The notes beneath the pieces are model-generated. The model had not been told where the DNA came from. It ran no database searches and was given only the letters and a program-made list of their open reading frames with translations. A stretch of DNA of 64,000 bases from Lytechinus pictus (taxonomy: Eukaryota; Echinodermata; Echinoidea; Temnopleuroida; Toxopneustidae). Below, piece after piece: positions 43,516-56,245 of the stretch. The stretch's first letter is position 1; every line of letters starts with the position of its first letter. The stretch spans positions 12,777,501 to 12,841,500 of the forward strand of contig NC_087249.1 in NCBI RefSeq assembly GCF_037042905.1, written 5' to 3'. The position numbers and the translations under genes are program-made.

Positions 43516-45389
43516 CAGAGACATATTTTAATGCTTATTGTATTGTATATATTATGTAAATGCGCTATTTATTAACAAAAAATTGTGACATTTTGGAATA
43601 AAAATGAATACAACTAAATATTACGGTGATCCTTTATAATCATTGAATTGTTTGTAATGATGGAGGGGTTTGGGAATGAGGGAGAGAGCGACGGAGATGA
43701 AGAGGGAGGGAGAGAGAGTGTGCATAAGAGGGAGAGAAGAAGAGAGAGAGAGAGGGGGAGGGGGAGGGGGATGGAGAGAAAGTGATGGTGTGAGAATAAA
43801 CAAGAATTCTATAAAATAGTCGAAACCTTTGAAAACGGAAAGTGAAACGGACTTAATCATGAGAAAGTATTTTTTGTTCATTTCAGAAGGACTTTGTGCA
43901 CCATTCCAGATTTTTTTTGGGGGGGTGAAAAAAAATCAATAAAGAGAGTAGGTAAAATACAAACTGAAAATACATGTAGAAAATGTGAGCATAAAAGGGT
44001 GCCGTAAAGAATAAGACATGGTAAAAGTAAATGTCTGTTATATTATTAAAAAAATAAGAAGAAAGAACACTGGTTCAATTAAAAAGATAAGAAAAGATAA
44101 ACTTAAGAAATAAGAAATTCACTTAGGTGTCCAGCTGATCTAAACTCACTTTTTGATTAAGTAAACAAGTGTAATGTGAATGAATCACAGAGGTTTATGG
44201 GAGGCTTATCAAATGATGTGAGACGAAGCAATACGAATCCTTATAAGGAGTGGTAAATAAATTCACTCAAGACGTTTTCACCCTTCAATGCATCTAAAGA
44301 TCCGGCATCAACATTCCGTTTTCGTAAAGGGTTTGTCACAACTGACGAGATAACAAATATAAAAATAAATCGAGGCTTATAATAATTTGACATAAATCTG
44401 CATGTATCTAAATCAAGTAATTCAGGAAGTAATCAACAAAAAAGACAAAACAACAAATATTAACTTATTAATGTTAATTTAAAATAATTATCTGTCACAC
44501 TTTTTTTTTGTTGGGGGTGGGGGAAATCGTGTTTTTTAAACATTAATAGACGAAAATCGTAAAAAAAATTCTCAAGATCTTTTTTTTTTGTGCGTTAAAT
44601 CCATAGACTTCACTTGTTTATTATTGGTGCCCCCATTATTTTTCAGAAAAGTCGGGGTTATAAAGAAATAATATTTCATATAAAAGTTATTCGTGTTGCA
44701 AGCAAAAGAAAAAGAAAAAAAGGTGTTGGACATATAAATGTAAATTTTAATTCATTAGGTGATAATGTCGGGACAATGTCATGAATTTTCGGAATCTGGC
44801 CACTTCCCTTTTGTTAGTGATACGTGTGGTATGGCGAAAGGAAACAGAGACCAGTGCTAAATTTGCGCAAAAATTGTTTTTAGTAAGTTTTGCATATCAA
44901 AACAAGAAATTTGAAATCATACGTTGCAAACACAGCGTACCACCAGAGTTCCTTAATTCTAGCTACTTTTCAGGGTAGGCTCCATGGTTATGTCGAAATA
45001 CAAACATGCAACATCTTGACTTAATCATACATTTGTAGCTTCGATAACAAGACACTATCTATATTATATTGTAATATAAGCAATCCATTCATTTTTAATG
45101 GAAACAAAATACGAGTATCATTCAAGACTATAAGCGACAAGGTGACTAAAATCGTGACGTCATAAAATCGTATACGTCACAGTCTCACATGCTCATCAGG
45201 TATTAGATATTCAGTAGGTAAACCGAATCAATCGAAGGGTATGAATACACTGCATTACGTAATGTTTGTACCCCCTTGTCAAGCTTGTATTCTTGGGGAA
45301 AGAGACCCAAGAATGATGTCATGCTTGAATATTTACATTTGTTTTATTGAACAAAATGGAGCCATAAAAGAATTGTGTAATTAAAATTC
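43516..45389. other. Intergenic DNA between genes B and C
   Basis: No gene is visible. It contains a GA-rich tract at about 43660-43790 and an AATAAA near 43597 that could serve a long gene B 3' UTR. The short open frame at 44781-44978 has no recognisable domain. Confidence 0.4.
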
Positions 45390-45945
45390 AAAGGCAAGTC
45401 CACCCCAACAAAATATTGATTTGAAATTCAACAAGCATAACAATGAAAATTTCATCAACATCGGGAGTAAAATAAGAAAGTCATGACATTTTAAGGGTTC
45501 GCCTAATTTCGCAAAAAAATTATATGCACATCCTGATCGGTGAGGGTACAGATAACATTACCTACTCACTATTTATTTTGCATTTTATGATGTGAAATAT
45601 GAAATATTTTAATTTTCTCATAGTTGTCATGTAAAAAAGTTTTATTCCTCACTGAACATGTGATATTACAATTGTGTTAACATTTTATGGTTCAGGCAAG
45701 TTGGTCCTTATTGTCAAAGTTATAAAAACGGAAATATACTATAATTTAAACAATCAAAAACAAGAAATATAGTGAGTGAGTGACATCATCGACTCTCTCA
45801 TTTGCATGTGCTGAGATGTGTATATGACTGTTATGAGAAAAATAAGAAAAAATTGAAAATGTCATAGCTTTCTTATCTTACATCCGATTTTGATGAAATT
45901 TTCAGCATTATGCTTGTTTGATATTTTTTTTTTTTGGGGGGGGGG
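45390..45945. mobile_element. MITE of the CAAGTCCACCCCAAC family, right end truncated
   Basis: Left end AAGGCAAGTCCACCCCAACA. The interior matches the other family members, including ACATCCGATTTTGATGAAAT and TTCAGCATTATGCTTGTTTG. The right terminus is replaced by a poly(T)/poly(G) tract and GGGGGGCACATCCTG. Confidence 0.7.
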
Positions 45946-46742
45946 CACATCCTGTCCATGCTCCCCCCCCCTTTGAGAGCCATAATAAAAAAAATTAATG
46001 CGAACACATTATACATACACAAGGGATGACTTTTTTTTGCTTGTCAAATTTTACGTGGACGAAATTACTTTCATTTTTGGGTAAAAACTTTGGGTTTTTT
46101 CTCGTCAAATTTTCCTCGGGAAAATTTGCCCCCCCGCCCGTTTAGGAAAATCCTGGATCGGCCTCTGATTACACATCCTGTTAATCTGTTATTTTATTGA
46201 TAATGATCGGGATATTTTTTTTATGGCAATCGTGTGGTTAACCCTCGGTCATCTGAGACCATACTTTTATGGAGGGCTAGCTGCCATCTCATTCACCCAG
46301 TACATATTCAACCCTACAATAAAACATTTTTCTCGATAAAAATTATTATATTTTGAAATGAGAATTGTAATCATATGCATATATACAATGAATTTGTCAC
46401 GTAGGATTTCACAAAATAGTGTGGACTAAAATTAATATTCCTTCTAAAGTTAAACATGGGTACAATTATCGGAAAATTATGTCTTGCTTTTCTGATTTAA
46501 TTTGACATTACGAACAAAAAAAAAGTATGACTTTCAGAGAGCGACTTTATAGGTAGACTAATTAGTACGCAACTTTCTTTTTAAGTTTATTTTTATCTGG
46601 GCACTGAAGCAGTAGTATCTTGTATAAACATATGAATCATCCTCGCGAGATGTTCGATTTTTTTATAAGATCTATTGATGTTCTGTGCCTTTGCCCATGT
46701 TTGGAAGACATCGGTACCACAGACTGTCGTCACCCCTCGCAG

Positions 46743-46749
46743 ACAATAG
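46743..46749 (+). promoter_or_regulatory. Sox-type ACAATAG motif upstream of gene C
   Basis: ACAATAG ends 84 bp before the TATA box, matching the 85 bp found at gene A. A reverse Sox-like CCATTGTT is at 46774-46781. Known SoxB1 control of SpAN makes these reasonable candidates. Confidence 0.4.
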
Positions 46750-46832
46750 GGTCTGGTGACGAAGGTCCGATGGCCATTGTTCGTGATGCGCAAGAGTGGT
46801 CCAAGGCTGGTGACCAGATGGGTCTGGAAGGG

Positions 46833-46840
46833 TATAAATA
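46833..46840 (+). promoter_or_regulatory. TATA box of astacin gene C
   Basis: TATAAATA in a GC-richer setting (GAAGGG before, GGAGCGG after), 246 bp upstream of the ATG. It predicts a leader of about 215 nt. Confidence 0.8.
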
Positions 46841-47078
46841 GGAGCGGAGATGACCAGACTCATCAGATATGGACCAAGAGTCTAACAAGAGAAGAAATCC
46901 AGAAATAAAGAGAAGACATCTTAGAAGAACTCGAGGTTGACGAACAAGACATCAGAAACGAACCAAGAAGGAACAGAGACATTAAGATCGCTATCATACC
47001 TCAAGAAATCAGTTAATCGCTGACACAACTGCAACTTTAGCACTTTTCTATCAAGACACTCCCTAAGAACTCACCGAG

Positions 47079-50000
47079 ATGAAACTTGTACTTTTACTGA
47101 CAGTCCTGGCTGTCATAGCTCAGAGTATATTCGCAGCCCCAACCACTCAGAAAGAAGTTCCTGAGGTAAGTGATACTTTATCGGTTAAAATCGGTGTCAA
47201 TTTTCAACTTAAAAAAAATTCTCTTTACTGACTTTATTTTTATTGATGCTAATTTTTAAAACTCTAGTCTACCCAGTTGGGGTTGACTTGAAGGATACCA
47301 AAGGTTGCCAAATTATGTTTATTCCCTAGACAAGTGAATTATGTGATTTTCGTATTAGTCTTGCGCAAAGAACACCAGGGCCCCGTCTTACAAAGAGTTA
47401 CGATTGATCCAATCAATCGTAACTCTATATAAATCCATCAAAGTCATAATTTTTTTCTACAGGAAATTTGCAAAACGTCCTTTGTAAACAAAGGAGAACA
47501 CACAAAATTGTCAAGAAATCAATGAATTTATCGATTTACATTCATATTTAGAAATTTTTTGAACAAACATGCATTGTATATGTTGACTTTGCTGGCTTTC
47601 CATAGTTGCAATTGATCGGATCAATTGCAACTCTTTGTAAGATGGGCCCCTGGTTCCAGTTGTCAAGAGTCAGCAGTTCTGCTGCTCGACCAGTTGTCAC
47701 ACTGCAGAGTGGATTATGTTTTTTGGGTAGTTCGTTAACTCCTACAAATATCACCTAAGGCACTGGAATTCAAAATAAATTTAAACATTTACAAATTTAT
47801 ATTACTAGCATATTTACTAAGTTTAAAATGTCAATTCGGTTTTATCAAAGATGTTGGACAAATGGTGCGAAGACTGACAACGTGAGTTCATAATTTTGAA
47901 TACATGAAGTATATAAATCAATATAATAAGACATTATCCATCGACAGTATTTATAAACATAGTATATGAAAATGTTCGATTACAAAATAACATAACTGAT
48001 TGATAACAAATGATTTGTCAATTGCGTTGTAGGAGATGCCTCCTCCTAAGAAACCGCAGGACAGCGTCCCACAACATCACGAACCCATCGATGAGGATCC
48101 GACTCCTGGGGCCTTTCAAGGAGACATGATGTTAACAGTAGATCAACTGAGACAAATCGAAGAGGCTATCGATGATCAGAAGGCTGGTCGTAAGAAGAGA
48201 AAAGCTGTCATCAATGAGAATGCTCGTTGGCCCTCCAACATCGTTCCTTATGAAATCTCGCCATCTTCAAGTAAGTCTTGACAATCTTGTGTTTTTATCA
48301 AACGTCAAGCATCTTTAAATATTTATGTTTATAGAATAAATGCTACTGAGCAAAACATCAAACGTAGCATTGAATGAAGTAAACTAAGAAGTACTTTCAG
48401 ATACTAAAAGAAAAACATCATCAAATAATCATATTGATGAAGGAAGTGCAATTTCTTTGAAATCACTCTTCAAATTACTTCTTCAAACTATATAGTATGG
48501 AATATCGAATGTAGTTGCTGATAATAAGTTTCAATTTTCTTTCCAATTTCATTAGGTGGTGATAGCCAGGTGATTCGTGCAGCCATGGACCACTGGGAAC
48601 AACATACATGTTTGAGATTCGAACCACGAACTTCCTCACATGCCAGTGACCTAGACCATAACACATATCTTTCATTCATCAAGGGTGGTGGTTGCTGGTC
48701 CTTTGTAGGAAGGGTCTTTAATGGCGAACAACAGATATCCATCGGATCAGGATGTGAATACGTAAGTCCTCTATACATTTTTCACAAGATATTCTCGAAA
48801 AAGAAGAACTCACAATAAAGGCAATTGTGTAAAAAAGTGAGACAGTATATAGATAACAGATTTTCCAAATTACTTTTTCTAATATATGTTTTACTTTGAA
48901 ATGCAAAACAAAAGATGTGATAGAAAAATAATTTCGTAATATTTGACAAAATAAATAAAAATGACTTTGTGTTCTTTCTAATAACAGCTTGGTATAGTCG
49001 CTCACGAGATCGGACACGCCATCGGGTTCCATCACGAACAATCTCGACCAGACAGAGACGACTACATCAATGTCCACTTTGAAAACATCCAATCTGGCTT
49101 GGAAGGCAACTTCCAAAAGTATGACTGGAATTCTGTGACGACACGCAACGTCGAGTACGACATCGGCTCCGTCATGCACTATGGCTCACATGTAAGAAAA
49201 GTTATGTCATTATTATTAGCATTAGCTCGGTCTGGATTCTTCTACTACATAATGTCAACATTTTACGTGGAACATATTAATATTTCTTGAGGATATTTTG
49301 TGTACTAGAAACCAGATCAACTCAATAAAATATAAGAAGTTTGATACAAATACAAAAGAATTAGTATGGATTATGAACCAATGAATATTAAAATCAGGAA
49401 CAAACAATCCCATTCTGATCTGCTCCTTTGACAAAGTGTTGAAAATATTGGCGATTATAAGATCGTGGACTGGATCAGAATTATTAACATGTCATTTTTA
49501 AAATTAATCTTACCTTAATTACTTCATTACATTGATAACGATTTGATTTCATTCTCTTTCTGTTCCAGGGATTCTCAAGAAATGGTCTTCCAACCATCAC
49601 CACCATCGATCCTCTTCAGATGCATCTCCTTGGTAACCGAGCTGGTCTTAGTAACGCCGACATCACCCTAGCAAACCTCATCTACGAGTGCGACAATGAA
49701 TGTTCGGACTCTGAGCAATGTCAGAACGGAGGATACCATGATACTAACTGTATCTGTGTATGTCCTCCAGGTTACAGCGGTGACTTGTGTCAGGATGGAA
49801 GTGGACCTACCACTACACCACCATGTTACCAAAGATTGACGGATACACAGGGAGAGATTACGTCACCAAACTACCCCAGTAACTATGACAACGACCAGGA
49901 ATGCATGTACCTTATTGAGGTGAGATTTTAAATCCATCTATATATATTTTACAAATCATTTCCATCTTCTTAATCAGTTCAATACGAATTGAATCATTAT

Positions 50001-51346
50001 TCAACAAATAGTTTATCTATTCCAATTTTACAATATACTGTATATTTTATAAAACATTTAGCGTTTTACAGCTTATTGAGAAATCTTACTATCAACTCCA
50101 AATGATTTGTTCATCGTTCAAAATATGACTTAGCATTTATGAATAAAGTATGTTCTACAGAATTATAAGAATATTATAATATTATTATTTTTTCTTCTTT
50201 ACTTATCATTTAAACAGGGAGTTGCAGGAAGTACGATTGAACTGACATTCGTCGACATGGACATCGAAAACGAGAACCTCTGTCGCTACGACTCCGTCGA
50301 GGTTCGCAAAGACGATATCAACGCCATCGGAGAGAAGTTCTGTGGAAGCACCTTACCTCCTGTCCAGATCTCTAGTAGCAACCAGATGTTGGTTTCTTTC
50401 ACATCTGATTACAGCATCACTGGGCGTGGTTTCAAAGCTACTTACGTCATCCAGGGTGTTCCTACGACTGAGGCACCAACTACCACCCCTGAAACAACTA
50501 CTAATCCTCCTGTAGTCGGAACATGTGGAGGAAGCTTTGATGACAACCAAGGTTCATTAGCATCACCAAACTATCCCGAAAATTACAGTTGTAATCTTCG
50601 GTGTGTCTACGTGATCGAAGTGGAGGCTGATCGTCGGGTTGAGCTGACATTCGCAGATTTCTCGCTGGAGAATCAGAGTACCTGCCGATGGGACGCACTG
50701 GAGATCGATCTCGGAGATGGTGTCAAAGTTCCTATGAAGTAAGTCTAACAGCAGTATTTTATTTAAACCCTCTAAAACAGCATGCCATGTATTTAAAAGA
50801 ATAAAAAATATCTCATGACACAAAGAATGTTTCGTTTTAAAGATCCGATGAGATAAAAGAAAGTGTTAATGGATGATTTCAAGTTCAGCGTTGACCTTTT
50901 GGTGTTGGTGTTATGCTCGCTGTGTAAAATAATGATCATTATTTTACACAGCGAGCATAACACCAAACGTAACACGAAGACGGTCCTGAAAAGTCATTCA
51001 CTAGTCGTTGAGGTGTCAATAATGTGATCTGGACCAGTTTTACAAACTCAGAATAGGTTTTGGAGCTGGAGGAAGCAATTCAAATTGAGTTTCCAACACC
51101 AACACCGGACATAAATCACCTAATGTGTTTGTTGTTTGACCAGTCTTAACTTTTCACCACGAACGAATAAATAATGTTTCTTCTTCTCCTCTTTTCTCTT
51201 TACCTTTTCTCTCCAGGATGTGTGGAAGTGAGTATCCAGCCGCTTCTCTGGTGTCAATCGGTAACAGGATGGAACTGACACTGAATACAGATGGATCTGT
51301 CACCGATCGGGGCTTTTTGGCGAGATATCGCGCAATTGAACTGTAA
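47079..51346 (+). CDS. Astacin gene C: BP10/SpAN-type metalloprotease, astacin-EGF-CUB-CUB
   Basis: Seven exons: 47079-47165, 48033-48270, 48556-48761, 48988-49191, 49569-49919, 50218-50738 and 51217-51346. They total 1737 nt (578 residues). The signal peptide [20 protein letters not shown] resembles that of gene B. The propeptide carries FQGD (57-60) and RKKRK (82-86). Zinc ligands are H183, H187 and H193, catalytic E184, Met-turn SVMHY about 238-242. EGF, CUB1, Thr/Pro linker and CUB2 follow. Exons 2-6 match gene A closely (7 differences in the 161-residue exon 6 frame, 4 in the 68 residues of exon 4). One change is odd: CUB2 reads NYSCNL where A has DYDNNL, adding a cysteine. Possible poly(A) signals are at 51586-51591 and 52437-52442. 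Secreted protease; substrate unknown. Confidence 0.95.
47388..47650. mobile_element. MITE of the GTCTTACAAAGAGT family, copy 3, in gene C intron 1
   Basis: The ends GGGCCCCGTCTTACAAAGAG and CTCTTTGTAAGATGGGCCCC are inverted, and the interior matches 5714-5987, including CAAAACGTCCTTTGTAAACA. It adds to gene C intron 1, which is much longer than the gene A intron 1. Confidence 0.85.
50871..51120. mobile_element. MITE in gene C intron 6, with internal perfect palindrome
   Basis: The ends GGATGATTTCAAGTTCAGCG and CCGGACATAAATCACC are related by inversion and belong to the family seen at 38307-38547. A perfect 62-bp palindrome (50905-50966) lies inside. Gene A intron 6 has no such element. Confidence 0.75.
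50905..50966. repeat. Perfect 62-bp palindrome
   Basis: 31-bp arms with no spacer, centred between 50935 and 50936 (AATGA/TCATT). Each arm runs inward TTGGTGTTATGCTCGCTGTG then TAAAATAATGA. Confidence 0.95.
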
Positions 51347-51743
51347 GACTATACCTTGCCTGTAAACAAGAAACAAGAAAGTTGTACTGCATTGACATTA
51401 ATAATGTTGGCCATCCAAGACTAGACATCTCCTAAAGGCGACATGAACGTTAAGATTTTCCCTTGATTTTGAAGATGTTAAAGTTGGTGTGACGGTTGCA
51501 TGACATTTGCTCCGACGACAATTGCTCCGAAGGAAAATCTGCACATTAAGTCAAACATAAAACCTTACTTTTAAAACTACATGTAAATAAACCCTAATCA
51601 TTATCTTTACATTATTCTGAACCAAAAAAGACTATCACAATCCTAGCTCTAACCCTATACCCTCTGAGATATTCATACCGGAGCAATTGTCACAGGAACA
51701 AATGTCGTGTCAACGGTGTGACACCGAGTGAGGTATACATCTA

Positions 51744-52158
51744 AAGGTGACCGCACACCTTGCGATCGGTCTGCGACCCGATTTTGGAATAACACGTAGT
51801 ATAATTTGATGCTAATATTGAGACATGGAATATCTTACTGTGTAATGTTCGAAATCGTTGTACGATTACATATGTTCAAATCTGTGAATATGCTATCATC
51901 CTTCTTAGAATAAAAACAAATTTAATATCTAGTCGCAATGACGTCATAGCAGTCGTACGATTGGCTACGATTTGAAACTAAATTGGCCTTTACTCCAAAA
52001 TAAAGGCTTGCAATCTTTCAAAATGATTATAATAGTATTCTTTCAATTAATTTCAATTGTAATGAAATGATATGTTCCATTCATATTCTCAGAAAATTAG
52101 CAAAATGCGATTTGTTCCAAAATCGGATCGCGAGCAGTCGTAAGGTGTGCGGTGGCCT
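51744..52158. mobile_element. MITE with CGCACACCTTGCGA ends, copy 2
   Basis: The left end GACCGCACACCTTGCGATCG and right end GCAGTCGTAAGGTGTGCGGT are inverted, with matching CGACCCGATTTTGGAA / TTCCAAAATCGG inside. Same family as 1780-2191. It lies in the 3' flank of gene C. Confidence 0.78.
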
Positions 52159-53140
52159 TAACAGAGTTATAAGTCTTTCCTGTGTATCATCACGAATCAA
52201 GAAAATTACGCAGTAAAGAAAAAAATGATGAATGCTAAAATCATAGCCAAACAACTTTGCATTATGTCTACAAGCGTGACAAGTTTAACTTTTAAATACG
52301 CGATAAATATTCAACATTTTTTACTCTTTGTTTTGTTCAATACAAAGGAATTTGGTGCTTGATATTTCCCTCTATTGTTGTATTTAAATTCTCCTTCATA
52401 TTTTTTATAATAATAGCAAAGCCAATGATATGTTGCAATAAAATGCCAAAAATGATATACTGTATTATTAATAAGAAACATAAACCGGCTGGTACGGCGG
52501 GAAAAGATACAGATGAAATATTGATACCTTTTATCTATTTATATTTTTATCATGCGCATATTAACTTATATGTTATATATTTGCAATATACTTGTAACTC
52601 ATAAGTATAGTCATACCACTGCTATGATTATTAGAAAGTTATTATACTTATTACATATACAACATATCGGATATTTTTCGTTTTTTTTATTTTAGAATTA
52701 TTTTAATTGTATGAATTCACTTCCACAATGTTTTGATAAACATAAAGGTTAATGTGAATAATACGACGGCTAGCTAAGCACTTCTGTCATTTCGACATGC
52801 GACCATTAAACAGGAACAAAAGTATTTATATAATTCGAACGTCTAAAAATAAAATTTTAATGCGCTGTAATTTGCCAATCAAAGGAGGATTGACTAAAAT
52901 GACCTAATTTTAATCATAATTAGGTCATTTTGTGTTTGACGCATCTCCGAAAAGTGCTCAAAATTGACCACACATCTGGAATGTTTTCTAATTTTTGTCG
53001 GACACAGTCATATTCACCACTACATTGATAACGTTTAGGATATTATTTATTTATGATAAAGTAAGATGATCTTTGTTGTTGTAAATGATGATGTGTTTTC
53101 CGTCTGGTACGGCTGGATAAGACACGCATAAAATAAAATA
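52159..53140. other. Gene C downstream flank
   Basis: AT-rich sequence with no gene. It includes CCGGCTGGTACGGCGGG at about 52485 and CCGTCTGGTACGGCTGG at about 53101, a motif also found as its complement in the 3' flank of gene A and the relic beside it (about 17118, 17273, 19000, 19173, 19358). Confidence 0.5.
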
Positions 53141-53199
53141 CTTATATTATCAAAATCATGCGTTTGTTCCCATTTTGAATTGTGTGATAAAAAGAAATA

Positions 53200-53560
53200 T
53201 GCGGGGGGTATAAGATAAATAAAAAAAATAGATGAAAAGGAGAGGGGAAGAGAGAGAAGGGTGGGAAGAGAGTTGAAATGATAGACAATTTAAAAGTAGG
53301 GGGATAGATAGAAAGAGAGAAGAGATAAAGAGGGGGAGAGGGAGAGAAGGGTGTGAGGAGAGTTGAAATGATGGATAATTTAAAAGTAGAGGGGGATAGA
53401 AAGAGAGAGAGAGAGAGAAAGATAGAAGAGATAAAGGAGGAGAGAGAGAAGGGTGTGAGGAGAGTTGAAATGATAGAGAAAAGTGGAGAGAGTGAAAAAA
53501 GTAAGAGAAAGAAAGAGAAAATGTGAGATAAATAGAAACAAAAGAAAATTGACAAGTTTA
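53200..53560. repeat. Purine-rich block
   Basis: AGAGAGAAGGG and GGGGATAGA(T/A)AGAAAGAGAG repeats, with AGAGTTGAAATGAT recurring about every 90-110 bp. It corresponds to the pyrimidine blocks near gene A in inverted orientation. No gene. Confidence 0.85.
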
Positions 53561-53939
53561 ACACAAATATTAAAATATGATTTATTCCACCTAAATCCAC
53601 CAAAGCTTCCAACTGTTTTATATTTTACAAAATAATGAAATGATAATTGACCAAAATAAACAAGTAAAGGGGGAGATTTTTTTACCATTAATGATAATGA
53701 TCATAATAATGATCATTATTACGAAAAGTCGAAACAATAGTGAAATTATCATATTTATGATGATGATTATTGCCATTTGCACTACTTAAACTAAAGGTAA
53801 ATTAATCAAACTATAATTTTTTACTGCTCGATTGCTTTTCTCTCTCAAATTCTTATTTCCGTCAGAATATAATGATTTCGCACTTTTATCAATAATTGTA
53901 AATATGTTATCTCATGAAATTAGGTTTAAAATTGAAAAA

Positions 53940-54010
53940 AGGAAGATCTGTTGCAAAACTACGGGGGAGCACGGAGGCACGTGCCCCCAATCTGCTGGCA
54001 AAAAAATCCG
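53940..54010. repeat. GGAGGCACGTGCCCCC element end
   Basis: ACTACGGGGGAGCACGGAGG followed by CACGTGCCCCCAATCTGCTG. It shares the core seen at 28310-28345 and 18180-18205. Confidence 0.5.
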
Positions 54011-54189
54011 AGGAAAAAGGGGAAAAGAGAGAAACGGAACGAGAGACATAGATGAAAAAGCAAAAAAGGATATATTAGAAAGAATATATATTTTTTAATT
54101 GCAATAAGTATTTATTCATGTTGGTTTCAAATATGTAATAGAAACGCTACATTTTACGATTTGTACTAATTTTTTAAGGCTAAATTTCA

Positions 54190-54930
54190 TGCTATCTGTA
54201 TGAGTTTTGTACTTTTGTTGGAAACAAGTGGTTATTCTTCGCCGCTTTCGGTCTTAATACAAAAAAGATTAAGCTCGCACTTCGCATCATATTTTTGGAT
54301 TAGTGAAATACGTATTTTCTTTATGAATTCCTACAGAGGGTCCTTAGAATGTTACCTTTTCAGGTCTCAATATCCAACATTTTCCAGCTCGCGCTTCCTG
54401 TTTGCAATACTTGATTCGTGAGATAGGAATCATGTTCATGATTAAAAAAAAGTGTAAAAAAATTTCCTGTTTTAGGTCTAAATGTAAAAAAAAAAAAAAA
54501 AAAAAAAACGAGCTCGCGCTTTGGCGCTCGCATGAGATTCTTATGCTAAGATATATATGCTCTGCATGAATTCCTAAAAAGAATCCCCTTTTCATGTCAA
54601 TAATTTCAGCTCATGCTTCGCGCTCACATGGTTTGATTGAGAGACATTAATGTTTTTCGTGAATTCCTAAAAACATGTCCTCAAAATGTTAATTTTTCGG
54701 ATCAATATAAATGAAAATTCTAGCTGGCGCTGGCATTGTTTGCTTAATAAGAAACGTAGCGGGTGTTCAAAGATTTGCATAATTATGAGGTCCCGTTATC
54801 AGGTCTGAACCTAAAAAAATCAGTTCGCGCTTCGCGACCACGTTATTTGATTAGTGAGATAGTGTTCTTTCCATGAATTTCTACCAACAGCCCTTCTTTT
54901 CAGGTCACTTACCTCGCGCGCTCAATAAAT
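54190..54930. repeat. Diverged tandem repeat, roughly 130-bp unit, GCTCGCGCTTCGCG
   Basis: Five or six units share GAATTCCTA(A/C)(A/G), a TTTTCAGGTC(T/A) phrase, a GCTCGCGCTTCGCGCTC-like core and TTGATTAGTGAGAT. A poly(A) run of about 24 bases interrupts one unit (54487-54508). Non-coding. Confidence 0.75.
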
Positions 54931-55129
54931 GATTCAAATTTTGCTTTTGCTCCCCAATGATGTGACCCACGATACGCCAGTGATTACAAATATAATTTAC
55001 CTTTCGAGATCCTGTGCATGTAAGGATTTCAGATTTGAAAGCGCAAAAGAGAAAGAGAAAATTGTCATATTTTGGGTACATATTTCAATCCAATTCAATT
55101 CTTTCATTCCATTTCCATTCAAAACATAA

Positions 55130-56100
55130 TACAAAGTAATATAAAGTAATACAAATCAAATACAATTTTACAGACGAGCATTCTTACTTAATAAAACAAA
55201 ACAAAAAACATTATAATATTGAGCATAAATGGAAATGAGGGGGGTTCACTAAAAAGCAAAGCTTTTTAAGTGTGGATACCCATTGGAAATAAAGAAAATA
55301 TAATCGACTTATTCATATATGCGTTCATATACAGGAAAGAAAAAAGAGAAGGAACAAAAAGGTCGAAATCATATTGATGTAAGCGTAATTACAGAACAAG
55401 TGCAAAGTTATTCACACAAAGAGGCCTTCGCTGTTAAGGATATGTTGCGCAATAGACAGAAGAAAAAGCAGAGAGAGAGAGATAGGAAATGACAAGACAT
55501 AGAAGACAAGACAAAAGAAGAGACAGGACAGTACAAGACATGATAACATAATAAGTAACAAAAAATTAAAAGGAGGAAAAGTCAGAACGGGGAAGGGCTG
55601 ACCACAAACCGTCTGTAGTATGGATGTGTCCATAAATGCGTTTCTATCATGATTTCAGGATTTCATGAATTCGTTCTAAGAAAAAAAAATAATGGTCGAC
55701 CATGAAGAATGGGTCAGCATTTACCTCCCCAAAATATAAGAAAATAAAATATATAGAAAATTATGGCTATGTGGGCGGATCATTTGCTTTTAGACGGGTT
55801 GGTCGTCCACGCTTTTTAGCGCCGCTTTGGGTGTACCCATTTGTCTCTACAATTTTAGAATTTTCTCTAGTTTTGTTACTTTGCTCCCGTAGATGAATAT
55901 CTCGTTTTATGATCTTGGCTTTCTTTTAAGTAGGCTTTTCTAAAGGGATTGAACATTTGAAAGGTAATAGTACAATTGTTTAAATTTTGCTCGCTATCGC
56001 AAGTTTTGGTCCTTTCTTGCTAACTGCGACCCACAAAACGAGATCTGTGGATCGGTAGGCCAGCAGCCTTTGCAGAAGTTGAATACTATCTGGAATATAG
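55130..56100. other. Repeat-poor intergenic stretch
   Basis: AT-rich, with an imperfect AGACAAGACA/AGAGACAGGAC tract near 55490-55545. No gene, RNA or clear transposon is visible. Confidence 0.4.
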
Positions 56101-56103
56101 CGT

Positions 56104-56240
56104 CCAGGGCGTTTCATAAAGCTCTTCATAAGTTAAGAGTGACTTAAAGAACGCATGACCCCCTTTCTTGTGGGAAATGATATTCGCCATTAAATGTTAA
56201 TTGGTAATTATTTAGAGCGTAAGAAAGAAGTTAGTTGCTC
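56104..56240. mobile_element. Partial MITE of the TTTCATAAAGCT family
   Basis: Starts GGCGTTTCATAAAGCTCTTC, matches the left arm and centre of 854-1023, then breaks off into the next element at about 56246. Confidence 0.65.
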
Positions 56241-56245
56241 TTAAA

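Noticed and set aside
46593-46863. Short frames at the gene C promoter as upstream genes
   Set aside because: They overlap each other on both strands across the TATA box and promoter and show no domain.
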